Assembly (NCBI GenBank): GCA_964564415.1
Contig: CAZMAV010000014.1
Span: 62,001 to 126,000, forward strand
Source: JALEFZ01 sp964564415
Lineage (GTDB): Bacteria > Bacteroidota > Bacteroidia > J057
DNA length: 64,000 bases
Direction: 5' to 3'
Of this stretch, positions 9,113 to 18,762 are shown one piece after another. The stretch's first letter is position 1, and every line of letters begins with the position of its first letter. The position numbers and the translations under genes are program-made. Under the pieces are notes generated by a model, which saw nothing but the letters and a program-made list of their open reading frames with translations, did no database searches and was not told the origin of the DNA.

Positions 9113-10519
9113 ATGGCCGAAGCATTTGGAGAAAACGGGTTCGAAGATTACCAAACACAGCAGATCGCCAAGGAATTTGAAAAGAAGATCAACAACAACG
9201 AGCTTTTTTTCATAGATCTCAACAAGGTGTCTCGCCTTTACGAATTTTATGTAGATGGACAGGAATGGAGAAAGGCCAAGAACCTCATGGATTTTGCCAT
9301 TCAGACTTATCCTACCAATAGCCAGCTTTTTTACCAAAAAGCCTACCTACTCTATGAACTCTGCCTTTATCCTCAGGCGGAGGAGGCCATCGATCACTCC
9401 CTCAATTTCAGTCCATACACCCTCGAATACCTCAGCCTCAAAGCAGACATCCTCGCCAAGTTGGCTCGATATGAGGAATCAATAGAACTGCTCAAGATCT
9501 GCCTCGCCTATACCCAGAAGAAGGAACAGGTTCTTGTTCACATGGGTAACGTTGCCCAGATCTGCCAGTATCCCAAGCAGAGTGAAAGCTATTATCGCGA
9601 AGCCCTGCAGATCAATGAAAGCTTTGAAGAGGCCATGATTGAACTGGCCTACCTTCTCGAAGCGGAAGATAAGATCGAAGAAGGCATCGCCCTTTGCCAG
9701 GTCTACCTCGACGACAATCCCTACGCCTTTAAGGTATGGTTTCGGCTAGGCAATCTCTTTCGCAAGGTCAGGAAAACCGAAGATGCCCTTGATGCCTACG
9801 ATTACGCCCTGGTCATCAACGAGGACTTTGAAGAAGCCTATATCTGCAAAGGCGAAGTCCTCATGGAGATGGAGTCCTATCGTGAGGCCCTACAAGCCTT
9901 CCTACACGCCCTGCATTATAGCCCGGACCATATCCATGTTCTGTATCATATTGGAGACTGCTACGAAAACCTGGAGAGCTTCAGAGATGCCATAAAATAC
10001 TATGGCATGGTGGGAAGACAGGACCCCGACCATGTCGATGCGTGGATGGGAATAGGCTTTTGCCTTGAGCGCTCCGCCCAATACCTGGAAGCCATCCACT
10101 ATTATCAAAAGGCCTACAACATAGACGATGAAAATCCCGATCTATGTCTGGCTATGGCTATCTGCGAATATAAACTCGGCCAGCACTACAATGCCTACCT
10201 CTACCTGGAAGAAGCCATAAGGCTCTCACCCAATGAACTGGGTATTTGGCAGGACTGGGCCCAGGTCCTCTATGATAACAGGAATATCCTGGGGGCCATC
10301 ACCTATCTGGAAGAAGGGATCAAACTGAATCCTTCCCACCCTTCTTTGTACTACTATTGTGCTGCCTACTGCTTTGAAGCAGGGATGCCCGATAAGGCCA
10401 TGACCTACCTTGAAAACGGCCTGATCATGGGCCCGGAACAGGCCGGACTCCTCTTCGAATTACGACCCTCCCTCGATGCCAATGAAGAGGTCCGTGAAAT
10501 GGTTGAGCAGTACTCCTGA
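9113..10519 (+). CDS. Cytoplasmic tetratricopeptide-repeat protein
   Basis: A 468-residue protein made almost entirely of TPR units from about residue 45 to 455, recognised by repeated W/F-x2-G/A-x2-Y-x8-A-x3-F/Y-x-A-x4-P spacing. Clear units lie around residues 205-240 and 275-310. There is no signal peptide or membrane segment, so it is probably cytosolic and serves as a protein-protein scaffold. Similar single-gene TPR proteins are widespread in Bacteroidota without assigned function. A consensus-like TACTTTTG lies upstream. Confidence 0.85.
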   Translation: MAEAFGENGFEDYQTQQIAKEFEKKINNNELFFIDLNKVSRLYEFYVDGQEWRKAKNLMDFAIQTYPTNSQLFYQKAYLLYELCLYPQAEEAIDHSLNFSPYTLEYLSLKADILAKLARYEESIELLKICLAYTQKKEQVLVHMGNVAQICQYPKQSESYYREALQINESFEEAMIELAYLLEAEDKIEEGIALCQVYLDDNPYAFKVWFRLGNLFRKVRKTEDALDAYDYALVINEDFEEAYICKGEVLMEMESYREALQAFLHALHYSPDHIHVLYHIGDCYENLESFRDAIKYYGMVGRQDPDHVDAWMGIGFCLERSAQYLEAIHYYQKAYNIDDENPDLCLAMAICEYKLGQHYNAYLYLEEAIRLSPNELGIWQDWAQVLYDNRNILGAITYLEEGIKLNPSHPSLYYYCAAYCFEAGMPDKAMTYLENGLIMGPEQAGLLFELRPSLDANEEVREMVEQYS

Positions 10520-10852
10520 TCTTATATTGAAGAGGGTAAATCAAAACTTTCCTACATAGTTGGGATTACGGCAATTGAATGGCTAGAGCGCTGTTAGGAT
10601 TACCTTAAATAACTTGTTTTAAACCCCAGGAGCGCTATTTGTGGTATCGCAAAACATGATTCGTGATAGTCACCAATCATTGTTAGCAATAATATATGGA
10701 TTTCGAGCAGCGAATTCACTTCCTCCCTCGTATGTCCTACATAAGGTGGGATTCTGTCTCTTACTTGTCCTTACTTTTTGGTAAATTCATGTAGTTTGAA
10801 TGTATCAAGTATAAGCCCTTTCTCCTAAGCTCATATTCTGGTTCCTGATCTC
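10520..10852 (+). other. Intergenic region, no gene seen
   Basis: 333 bp between the TPR gene and the secreted metalloprotease. It contains no convincing short ORF, RNA gene or consensus TAnnTTTG promoter. Two AGCGCT hexamers about 47 bp apart are the only repeats noticed. Confidence 0.5.
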
Positions 10853-12946
10853 ATGAAAGCAATCATCTCAAGATTTACCTCCATAATCAGCCTTCTGGCC
10901 TGCCTGCTCTCACCTTCTCTCTTTGCTCAGGATATCTCTTCTCACCATCGCTGTGGCCATGATGAAATCATGAATATCAACGCACAGGTGAACCCCAAAC
11001 TTAGAGATGTAAATACCTATCGGAGTTGGGTGGAACAACAGATGCGACAGAGCCTTCCTTTTCAACGGAGCGTGATCACCATCCCTGTCATCGTCCACGT
11101 CATTCATGAGGGTGAGGAAATCGGCGTAGGACACAACCTTTCTCAGGTACAGATTCAATCCCAAATTGATGTTCTGAATGAAGATTTTAGGAGGAAGACA
11201 GGAACCAATGGTGAAAACAGCAATCCGGATGGAGCAGACGTGGAGATTGAGTTTTGCCTGGCCATCGTGGATACCAATGGCAACTACCTCCCCGAACCCG
11301 GCATTCATCGGGTAGACAGAAATCAAAGAGGCTATATATCTCCTCCCTACACTTTTACCTACCATCAAAATATCATACAGGCCGACACCTACTGGGACCC
11401 GGACAGCTACCTCAACATCTGGGTATCGAGGCTGGCCAATGACTTTTTGGGATTCACCATTCTTCCGGGAGATTCCGCCCTGGCTCCGCACAAAGATGGG
11501 ATCGTCATCACCAATACCGCCTTTGGAAGGGTCGGCAACCTCACCTCTCCCTACGACCAGGGCCGTACCCTTACCCATGAGCTGGGACACTGGTTAGGCC
11601 TTCTTCATACCTGGGGTCAAAGTGGAGGCTGTAGCGACGACGATGGCTGCGAGGATACTCCCCCTACCGATTCTCCCAATAATTCCTGCGATACCGCCAT
11701 TGTCAAATGCGGCACCCCAGACATGGTAGAAAACTACATGGAATACACCCCTGACATTTGCATGAATACCTTCACCAAATGCCAGAAACAAATCATGAGA
11801 GCGGTAATGAGCAATACCATTCGCCGAACCAGCCTCCTGAATTCTACCGTCTGCCAGGGGGTAAGTTTTACAGCTACCACCCGTACCGCCTGTGAAGGAA
11901 GCCAGGTACAGTTTAGCGACCAGTCCAGCTTCGCTCCCTCCAGTTGGGCCTGGTCATTTCCCGGCGGAGTACCAGATACATCGAATCTTCCTGCCCCTGT
12001 GGTGACCTATCCCAACCCAGGGTTTTATCCGGTAAGCCTTACGATTACCAACTCCCTGGGAACCTCTACACGGACTCAAAACAACTTTGTAAGTATTCTT
12101 TCTTCCTCCAAAGCAGTCTTTTACGAACAAGACTTTGAAAGTGGCTTGGGCGACTGGAGTATTTCTAATCCCGATGATGCTGAAACATGGGAGCTCACGC
12201 CCATTACCGGCAGCCGAAACGGTAGCTTTGCCGTCTATCTTCCCTACTTTGTCTATCCTACCCGGGACAGCCGCGACGAACTCATTTCTCCGCTAATAGA
12301 CCTGGGAAACTTTTTCGATATCGACTTGAAATTCGACCATGCCTATCGCAGTTTCTCCACTCCTAGCGAGGACTCTCTGCTCATCCTGGCCTCTACCGAT
12401 GGCGGAGATACCTGGCCTCACCTTCTTTTTGGAGATGCCGAGAATGGAAGCTCCAATTTTGCCACCAACTCAGAATCCTCTGTAGACTTCAGCCCGGGGA
12501 GTGATGAAGATTGGTGCTATGGAGGAAATTCTTGGAGTCCTTGTAAGACAGTTGACCTGAATAGCTTTGCTGGAGAAAAAGAATTCAGGATCAAATTTGT
12601 TGGCATAAATGGATACGGAAACAACCTCTTCCTGGATAATATCCGCCTGGAAGGTTCTTGCTCAGCCAGTGCAGTCAGCAATCTGCCCTCTAATCCTCCT
12701 TCCGGGGAAGTAACTGTATTCCCTAATCCCACACAGGGAAAGCTCAACCTCCAGCTTTCTTCCCCTGAAGCGGTAAATGTAAGGCTCTACAACCTTCTGG
12801 GAGAATCAGTGAGGACATGGAACTTCAGCCAAAGTCAAGCCTCAAATACCATCCAACTTACCCTGGATGGAGTTTCAAAGGGTACGTATCTGATCAGAAT
12901 AGAAGGAAAACAGACCCGCAGCCTGAAAAAGATGATTAAATGGTAA
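10853..12946 (+). CDS. Secreted M43-family zinc metalloprotease with PKD and T9SS sorting domain
   Basis: A 697-residue multidomain exoprotease. Residues 1-26 are a signal peptide ending FAQ. The catalytic domain (about 60-325) is pappalysin/cytophagalysin-like: HELGH at 242-246 extends to HELGHWLGLLH, the HExxHxxGxxH zinc site, followed by the Met-turn segment NYMEYTPDICMN. A PKD domain lies near 335-415 (WAWSFPGG, YPNPGFYPVSLTITN). A beta-sandwich, MAM/jelly-roll-like region follows (about 425-605) with ISPLIDLG and DNIRLEG. The C-terminal 75 residues form a type A T9SS sorting domain (VFPNPTQGKLNL, then GTYLIRIEG, ending KKMIKW), so export through the outer membrane by the type IX system is expected. 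Confidence 0.92.
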   Translation: MKAIISRFTSIISLLACLLSPSLFAQDISSHHRCGHDEIMNINAQVNPKLRDVNTYRSWVEQQMRQSLPFQRSVITIPVIVHVIHEGEEIGVGHNLSQVQIQSQIDVLNEDFRRKTGTNGENSNPDGADVEIEFCLAIVDTNGNYLPEPGIHRVDRNQRGYISPPYTFTYHQNIIQADTYWDPDSYLNIWVSRLANDFLGFTILPGDSALAPHKDGIVITNTAFGRVGNLTSPYDQGRTLTHELGHWLGLLHTWGQSGGCSDDDGCEDTPPTDSPNNSCDTAIVKCGTPDMVENYMEYTPDICMNTFTKCQKQIMRAVMSNTIRRTSLLNSTVCQGVSFTATTRTACEGSQVQFSDQSSFAPSSWAWSFPGGVPDTSNLPAPVVTYPNPGFYPVSLTITNSLGTSTRTQNNFVSILSSSKAVFYEQDFESGLGDWSISNPDDAETWELTPITGSRNGSFAVYLPYFVYPTRDSRDELISPLIDLGNFFDIDLKFDHAYRSFSTPSEDSLLILASTDGGDTWPHLLFGDAENGSSNFATNSESSVDFSPGSDEDWCYGGNSWSPCKTVDLNSFAGEKEFRIKFVGINGYGNNLFLDNIRLEGSCSASAVSNLPSNPPSGEVTVFPNPTQGKLNLQLSSPEAVNVRLYNLLGESVRTWNFSQSQASNTIQLTLDGVSKGTYLIRIEGKQTRSLKKMIKW

Positions 12947-12986
12947 AAAAATCAGGTTATGGAATTTCTTCTGGCTAAAAATTATC

Positions 12987-13634
12987 CTATGGGGAGTAAG
13001 GCCTAGGGGGAGGGTAAATACGGGCAGGAAAAACGCGGCTGATCTCCACATTGAGGGGGTGGACGACCAGAAGCCCGGACTGAGACGAATTCAGTGGGGC
13101 ATCCATGCTTCGAAAATAGCTGAGGGTAGTACTCAATGCCATGATCCAACCTTTACCCAACTGCCGATGAAAGCCCAATTCAAGGTATCCGTACCAGGCA
13201 TCCTCCAGGGAAGGCCCCCCAGCCAGGACGAAACTTCGTGGAGTGCCCAGGATTCCTCCTCCAGCAGAGATAAAAGGTCGGCTTTCGTCTTCGTAGCCAA
13301 AAAAGTACCGACTGAAAGCCAACAAGCCTAAGGGGCCGGGTTGATAAAAATCGACCTGGTTTCCTATGGTTCCTACCTGAAGTTGATGATAGCTATGAAT
13401 GCTCCCTCCTACCATCCACCTCTCCTTTACGAAAAGGCCACCTACAATCCTGAATACAGCTCCAACGCGGGTACTGGGAGTGGGCATTTCGGTGGAAGAA
13501 AAACTAGCCGAAGCTACTCCCCCCAGCATCCATCTGCCTGAATTAAAGAGAGAGGGCTGATAAGCACCATGCTCTTGGGCAAAAATAAAATGACCAAAAA
13601 TAACAAACAGTAGGAAGCATTGTGTAGTTTTCAT
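12987..13634 (-). CDS. Predicted outer-membrane beta-barrel protein
   Basis: About 215 residues with a signal peptide (hydrophobic residues 7-19, ending FAQ). The Met at 13634 is chosen because the signal sequence starts there; an alternative Met at 13649 adds five residues. The mature part has alternating hydrophobic beta-strand-like stretches with aromatic girdles (RWMVGGSIHSYH, ARYFFGY-like, GYLELGFHRQLGKGW), consistent with a small porin-like barrel. It is convergent with the metalloprotease. I cannot name a family. Confidence 0.6.
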   Translation of the reverse strand: MKTTQCFLLFVIFGHFIFAQEHGAYQPSLFNSGRWMLGGVASASFSSTEMPTPSTRVGAVFRIVGGLFVKERWMVGGSIHSYHQLQVGTIGNQVDFYQPGPLGLLAFSRYFFGYEDESRPFISAGGGILGTPRSFVLAGGPSLEDAWYGYLELGFHRQLGKGWIMALSTTLSYFRSMDAPLNSSQSGLLVVHPLNVEISRVFPARIYPPPRPYSP

Positions 13635-13828
13635 TTCATGTACAGTCAAAGGGATTGTCTGTAAATGATAAACAGATTTTACCAGGTTTGAGTTGTTGGA
13701 GTAATTTTTTTACCCTCTGAGGATGAGCAACGTCATTAGAATTGGAATTTCTCCTCAATATTTTCAAACTTGATACGACTACAAGTTATCTTTTGGGTAA
13801 ACTCCCATTATAAACAAAAATATATCTC

Positions 13829-14644
13829 ATGAATCGATCCAGAATATTAACCACCGCACTATTGGTATTTGGAGGTTTTCTCCTGCTGGTTTTGCTGACC
13901 TCCGGGACCTTTGTTACCATTGATGCCGGAGAAAGAGGAGTCGTCTTCCGTCCTTTTAGTGGCGGTCTTGACAAGGAAAAAGTCTACACCCCCGGATTTA
14001 ACGTCATCGCTCCCTGGAATACCATGTACAAGTACGATGTACGCGAGCATAGCCAGGAGGAGGAGATGGAGGTGCTTTCCAAGAATGCCCTGAACATCAA
14101 AATAGACGTAACTGTCCGTACCCGTCCTGACTTCAAAAAAATCGGGGCCCTTCACGAGGAATTTGGTACAGATTACCTTCGCACCCTGGTCAAGCCTGAA
14201 ATTCGCTCCTCTGTCCGTGAAATCATCGGTAAGTTTACCGAAGAGGAACTTTACTCCACCAAGCGCGATACCGTTACAAAATTGATCAAGGCAAACATAG
14301 AGAATGCGCTTTCGCAAAACCACGTCGTGCTGCGAGAAGTACTGATCCGCGACATTACCCTTCCTTCCAAAGTGAAGGAGGCTATTGAAACCAAGCTTGA
14401 AGCCGACCAGGAAGCTCAAAAATACCAGTACCTCCTCCGTATGGAAAAACTTGAGGCTGAGCGTCAGATTACCCGAGCAAGAGGTAAGGCAGAAGCCAAC
14501 CGTATCCTGAATGCGTCTCTGACAAAAAATATTCTTCGGGATAAGGGTATCGAAGCCACCATGAAGCTGGCAGAATCACCCAACTCCAAAACTGTTATTG
14601 TAGGTTCAGGCGAAAGTGGATTGCCCCTCATTTTGGGCAATTAA
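13829..14644 (+). CDS. Prohibitin/SPFH-domain membrane protein
   Basis: A 271-residue SPFH protein. One N-terminal transmembrane segment (residues 9-27) is followed by the prohibitin signature IDAGERGVVFRPFSGG, PGFNVIAPWNTMYKYDVR and an SPFH/band-7 fold through about residue 190. A Glu/Ala-rich coiled coil follows (EADQEAQKYQ, EAERQITRARGKAEANRI) with a short glycine-rich tail. Prohibitins form large membrane rings that chaperone membrane proteins or restrain FtsH-type proteases. It is monocistronic, with a strong terminator 25 bp downstream. Confidence 0.92.
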   Translation: MNRSRILTTALLVFGGFLLLVLLTSGTFVTIDAGERGVVFRPFSGGLDKEKVYTPGFNVIAPWNTMYKYDVREHSQEEEMEVLSKNALNIKIDVTVRTRPDFKKIGALHEEFGTDYLRTLVKPEIRSSVREIIGKFTEEELYSTKRDTVTKLIKANIENALSQNHVVLREVLIRDITLPSKVKEAIETKLEADQEAQKYQYLLRMEKLEAERQITRARGKAEANRILNASLTKNILRDKGIEATMKLAESPNSKTVIVGSGESGLPLILGN

Positions 14645-14669
14645 TAAGCCACCACATACCATTTACAAG

Positions 14670-14702
14670 GGCAGGTTCATCTCTTTGAACCTGTCTTTTT
14701 TT
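14670..14702 (+). terminator. Terminator of the prohibitin gene
   Basis: Hairpin with arms GCAGGTTCA / TGAACCTGTC followed by a run of seven T. Confidence 0.85.
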
Positions 14703-14785
14703 ACTTCAAGATGTTTAAGAAGAAAAGCGAAGTTCTTGGCTTAAGTTTTAAGGTCATTCTGTATAATGGTTATCCGCTACCATAG

Positions 14786-15450
14786 CTAGGGTTTCCAATG
14801 ATGGCTTACAGGGGTACTCACCAGAGGGTCAAACAAGGATTCTTTGAAGTAGGGTCGGTTTTGTTTGTAACAAAATTCATTGAGATAGTTTGGCAGATAT
14901 GTATCACTTATACTATGATAAATTCCTAAGAACCATCTCTTTGCGTTTGAAATCATGACATGAACCCTAGGAAGTAGCCTGTCTGCCGAAATCTGTAATT
15001 GAGTCAAATGGTAAGGAGTAGGCTTGGCAAAAGTATCCTTGAATAAGGAGAGTGATTGGGCTCCATCGGTGATCACTTCGGCCTCTCTATCAATCTGGGC
15101 CTGGGTTTCCACATCAACAGGCCCTGGTTTTCGATGAGGGCTATACTTTTTTTATCCCCCTGCTTTACTTCCTCAGATTCTATCAGGACCAGGACCGTAG
15201 CCTGAACCTGAGAGCCTTTGCCTCGTTTCCTTGGTTGATCCTCATCAGGAGGATCTTCGGGGACTATTCTGAAAAAACCTTCATCGAGTTCGACGACCGA
15301 TTCGAGCTTGTATTGGGCATCTTGCTGACCCCTAACCGAGCGTAACTTATAAAGCAACTCTCAGATAGGTTGATAGCGTTTATGGCCTAACTGACATTGG
15401 AGTTCAAGAGCGAAAAAGCTTTTTTTGTTCATCATATCCCAAGTTTAAGC
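14786..15450 (-). pseudogene. Decayed IS1595-family transposase
   Basis: Fragments of an ISXO2-like transposase read in order on the minus strand. A segment near 15370-15435 translates as SFFALELQCQLGHKRYQPI, the family's conserved linker after the zinc ribbon. The codon expected to be Trp is TGA (15361-15363). It continues as ELLYKLRSVRG and VVELDEGFF (catalytic-core start). A frame change near 15090-15112 leads to EVITDGAQSL and the C-terminal VHVMISNAKRWFLGIYH and YLNEFCYKQNR blocks, ending at 14786. The zinc-ribbon end is too eroded to delimit and may reach about 15580. At least one nonsense and one frameshift mutation make it inactive. No clear terminal inverted repeats were found. Confidence 0.82.
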
Positions 15451-15611
15451 CAGCCTAAAGTTCAGGCTGCAATCCAACGGGAAAAAATTGAGCCGAATGA
15501 AGCATCCATGCTAAAGCGGTTCGGGAAATTTTCAATCAGCAATCCCTTCCGTTTGCAGGTAATGCCTACTTTATGGGTTAAGCAAGTTTAATTTATGAAA
15601 TATTCAACGTG

Positions 15612-15635
15612 GAGCCGCTATGTCGGCTCTTTTTG
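15612..15635 (+). terminator. Stand-alone terminator-like hairpin
   Basis: Perfect GAGCCG / CGGCTC stem, loop of six, then five T. No plus-strand gene clearly precedes it; it may be a leftover of the degraded region. Confidence 0.5.
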
Positions 15636-15650
15636 TTTATCAAATAGATA

Positions 15651-15824
15651 ATGGCTTTTTGGAAAAAGCGGTATAGGAAGTTGTATCAAAAAAAGTATCT
15701 GATTTTTTTCAAAATTCCTCTAAGAATATTTCTTAAGGAAGACTACTCTTTTTACTTGAATTATCTAAAGGACTTTCAAGTTCTTCACAATAAATCAAGT
15801 GGTAAATTATATGACATGAGGTAA
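15651..15824 (+). CDS. Short lysine/tyrosine-rich ORF, doubtful
   Basis: A 57-codon open frame starting MAFWKKRYRKLYQKK and ending SSGKLYDMR. It is very basic at its N-terminus with a hydrophobic middle. It lies in AT-rich sequence between a decayed transposase and the SpoIIE operon, with no consensus promoter. It could be chance, a degraded gene, or a small membrane peptide. I do not recognise it. Confidence 0.2.
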   Translation: MAFWKKRYRKLYQKKYLIFFKIPLRIFLKEDYSFYLNYLKDFQVLHNKSSGKLYDMR

Positions 15825-16284
15825 AACCAGCTTCTTATAGAAGCTTCACAGGTGATAATCAGGCCTTTGTACAAAGCCGTCATTTCGTCCCATTGAATAC
15901 CTATTTTAAGACGAAAAATTATCAATTGTATACTTTTCATCTAGATTTACTGGTTCGAGAGCCTTGATTATCTTGACTCATATGTACCAAAATATCGCGT
16001 TCTATGGGACCTTTGCTTAAAATGCCCATTGTTTTAGTAATTTAGGGTGTTGCAACCACTAAGTCACTCGCTTTGAGCATTTTCTTTCTTTAGACAACTT
16101 AGTTCTAAAGCGAGAAGGTGGATAAGCCAAACAAGATTATGAAAAATCATCCCTTATTTTTATTGAATGGGTGATTTTTTTATTTGAAAGTATGGGCCCA
16201 AACCTTAGTTTAAATCCTTAATTGATGTTCAAAGGCAGGAATTCAAACTCCTTACTTTCTATAATTCTCTTTAAATAAAAAGTT
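15825..16284 (+). other. AT-rich intergenic stretch
   Basis: No gene is visible. It contains an inverted repeat CTCGCTTT (16067-16074) / AAAGCGAG (16107-16114). A terminator-like structure lies at about 16142-16180: AAAAATCATCCC / GGGTGATTTTT with one bulge, followed by a T run. Together with the transposase remnant upstream it looks like a decayed insertion site. Confidence 0.45.
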
Positions 16285-16292
16285 TAGATTTG
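16285..16292 (+). promoter_or_regulatory. -7 element TAGATTTG overlapping the SpoIIE start
   Basis: A perfect TAnnTTTG match that overlaps the only early start codon of the frame (TTG at 16290). If used, transcription would begin inside the annotated coding region, so either the element is fortuitous or the protein starts later. Confidence 0.4.
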
Positions 16293-18368
16293 CGTCCTAG
16301 GCTCCTTAATGGCATTCTACTATTTACTGCCCTTCTTTTGTGGCTGGGGGTGCTGGGTTTGCGTATTTTTGACCAAGGGCTAAGAATTTTCCCCAACCTG
16401 GAGGAAGGCACCCAGATGATCGGGGGCAACCTATACAACTTCCTATTTGCTGGGCTCAACCTAACGCTTGGGATTTTTTTCCACAGAATTTTCAAGAGGA
16501 TCAACAAACTGGAAGTCTCGGTCCTCATGTGGAGACTCTTCATGATTGGCATGGTTGGTGTGGTCCTCATTATGCTCATCAGCTTCATCAATCGAAGCAT
16601 AGCAGGAGCTACACTTTACCGCTATATTGTCCAGATTTTTTATATGCTGGGCTATCTTGCCATTTCGATCTTTTTTCTTTCTGCCACCTTTATCTATAAG
16701 CGCTTTATTTTTTACCCAAGGACTAAGCGCAAGATTCAGCTCTGGAAAGTCCTGCTTGGATTACTAGGCCTTGCACTTGTCTATGAGACCGAAGCCGTCT
16801 ACCGTATTTTTCCGGCCTTCCCCCTCAATACCCTATTGATTATTGCCTATTTGGCCTTCCTTGCTGTCACATTGGTACTCTCTACCAATGTGAGATGGTC
16901 GGCCTACCTCAATTTTAATCAAAAACTGAGGGTGCTCGGACTTTTGGGCCTCATCATGCTGGTGATTTCGACCTTTTTGATCGCCATTTTTAGGCTCCCT
17001 GTACAGCTCAGCCTCAGCAATGAAATTCAGCTTCCCATTTTCCTGTCCATGCTCATCGCCTTTGCGGTGATCTATTCCATATTTGCTGTCCTCTTCCTCT
17101 TTTTCAATTTGCCCGCAACTTCTGTATTTGAAAGAGAGAGCGTAGAAATCGCCTCGTTCAGCAACATCAACCAAGCTATACAGTCCAACCTTGACTTCAG
17201 CGAAATCCTTACCAACCTTCTCAATGGGAGCATCATGGCTTCTAATGCGGATGGGGGCTGGATCGAACTGATCGATCGGGAAAGTGGAGAAATCCAGGTA
17301 AAACTGGAAGAAAGCATCAGTTCTTCTGAGCGAAATAAAATCAACCGTGGACATCAGGTCACACATCAGGTGCTGGAATCCAAGGCTCCCTTTTTGGTAC
17401 AAAATCTCCACCGCCACCGCTCCTTCAAAGGCTACGAAGGGCAGTACCGCTGCATGTTGGCCGTTCCTATCCTCTCCAATTCACAAAATTACGGAGCTGT
17501 TTTCGTTGTCAATGAATTGGCAGCCTCTATAGAGGATGTAACCGAAGACCTGCTCAGGACCTTTGCCGAACAGGCAGGAATAGCCCTTGAAAATGCCGAA
17601 TTGATCAAGGAGTCCATAGAAATGGAGCGCTACAGAGAGCAGTTAAAAATCGCCAAGGAAGTACAAAACCAACTGCTTCCCAGTAAGCTCCCAAGTACTG
17701 CAAAGGTAGAATTCATCGCCAAAAGCGAAACGGCCTATGAGGTGGGGGGAGATTACTTCGACGTGGTCCAGCATGAGGAAGAAGTCTTTCGGGTAGCCAT
17801 CGGTGATATTTCTGGTAAGGGGACCATCGCAGCCTTTTACATGGCAGAAATAAAGGGAATCTTCCATGCCCTGACCCACCTGGATATGGGGGTCCGCGAA
17901 TTTATCGTCCAGGCCAACCGGGCGCTTTCTGAGTGTATGCGCCACGGTTTTTTTATGAGCCTTTCTTACCTGGAAATTAGGACAGATGAAAAGACCGTCG
18001 AACTGGTACGAGCCGGTCACTGCCCTACATTCCACTACAGAGCCGCAGAGGATGAGATTCACATGCTCCGTGAAGGAACCCTGGGGCTGGGCATTGTCCG
18101 TAATGATTCTTACGCCGATTATGTCAAGGATATTCATAAATTTCCTTACCAATCCGGCGATTTTCTCGTTCTATACACGGATGGTATCCTCGAAGCCCGA
18201 AATGCCGAGGGAGAAGAATATGGATATGAAAGGCTGGAAGATGAGATTCGGAGAGGAAAAGAAGGAGATGCAGAAGATGTGGCTGCATCTATTGTTCGCT
18301 CAGTCAAGTCTTTTTCCCGACCAGAACTGGATGATGACTATACAGTTCTGATTATCAGGTTTCCCTAA
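16290..18368 (+). CDS. Membrane-bound GAF-SpoIIE PP2C-type phosphatase
   Basis: Up to 692 residues. The N-terminal ~270 residues hold six to seven hydrophobic helices. A GAF domain (about 286-440) follows. A coiled-coil signalling helix (ERYREQLKIAKEVQNQLLP, about 443-465) leads into a SpoIIE/PP2C domain with GGDYFDV, GDISGKG, FFMSLSYLEI, LYTDGILEARN and the terminal DDDYTVLII, the metal-binding aspartate set. RsbU/SpoIIE-type enzymes dephosphorylate STAS antagonists. A STAS gene follows after 37 bp and a kinase gene after that, so this is the phosphatase of a partner-switch module. The start is uncertain: the frame has TTG at 16290 and the next ATG is at 16416, after the first hydrophobic helix. 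Confidence 0.9.
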   Translation: MRPRLLNGILLFTALLLWLGVLGLRIFDQGLRIFPNLEEGTQMIGGNLYNFLFAGLNLTLGIFFHRIFKRINKLEVSVLMWRLFMIGMVGVVLIMLISFINRSIAGATLYRYIVQIFYMLGYLAISIFFLSATFIYKRFIFYPRTKRKIQLWKVLLGLLGLALVYETEAVYRIFPAFPLNTLLIIAYLAFLAVTLVLSTNVRWSAYLNFNQKLRVLGLLGLIMLVISTFLIAIFRLPVQLSLSNEIQLPIFLSMLIAFAVIYSIFAVLFLFFNLPATSVFERESVEIASFSNINQAIQSNLDFSEILTNLLNGSIMASNADGGWIELIDRESGEIQVKLEESISSSERNKINRGHQVTHQVLESKAPFLVQNLHRHRSFKGYEGQYRCMLAVPILSNSQNYGAVFVVNELAASIEDVTEDLLRTFAEQAGIALENAELIKESIEMERYREQLKIAKEVQNQLLPSKLPSTAKVEFIAKSETAYEVGGDYFDVVQHEEEVFRVAIGDISGKGTIAAFYMAEIKGIFHALTHLDMGVREFIVQANRALSECMRHGFFMSLSYLEIRTDEKTVELVRAGHCPTFHYRAAEDEIHMLREGTLGLGIVRNDSYADYVKDIHKFPYQSGDFLVLYTDGILEARNAEGEEYGYERLEDEIRRGKEGDAEDVAASIVRSVKSFSRPELDDDYTVLIIRFP

Positions 18369-18405
18369 AACAAAAAGCAAGAAAGAACCGTAAACATAAG
18401 AGAAA

Positions 18406-18762
18406 ATGGATATTGAACAAAGGTTGCACGATCACTGTGATTATGTAACATTGATTCCAGCAGGCGAACTTGACGCCAATTCCTCGGTGTACCTGGATCA
18501 AAAGGTTCGAGACCTCATCGACAATCGCAAAGTCAATATTCATGTTCAGATGGATCGCATTGGCTACATCTCGAGCGCTGGCTTGGGAGTTTTTATTTCT
18601 TATGTAGAAGAATTGTCAGGGCACCAGGGAAAGTTTGTCCTTACCCATCTGCCCGACAATGTTTATGAAGTTTTTACTATTCTAGGCTTACATCAATTGG
18701 ATAACCTGGTTTTGGTTAAAGATGACATCGATCCGTGTTCAATTTTTAAGGGAAAGGAATGA
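18406..18762 (+). CDS. STAS-domain anti-sigma-factor antagonist
   Basis: A 118-residue single STAS domain. The phosphorylation loop IGYISSAGLGVF places the expected phosphoacceptor at Ser57, with Ser56 in the position usually occupied by Asp. In partner switching the unphosphorylated form sequesters a HATPase kinase/anti-sigma factor. It lies between the SpoIIE phosphatase and the RsbW-like kinase and overlaps the kinase start by 4 bp, which indicates translational coupling. The target of the switch is not encoded here. Confidence 0.92.
   Translation: MDIEQRLHDHCDYVTLIPAGELDANSSVYLDQKVRDLIDNRKVNIHVQMDRIGYISSAGLGVFISYVEELSGHQGKFVLTHLPDNVYEVFTILGLHQLDNLVLVKDDIDPCSIFKGKE

Noticed and set aside
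10620..10640. AGCGCT hexamer pair as a regulatory repeat
   Set aside because: Short, self-complementary and without flanking symmetry; expected by chance.
15397..15591. 64-codon plus-strand frame in the transposase region
   Set aside because: It is the complement of the decayed transposase zinc-ribbon end.
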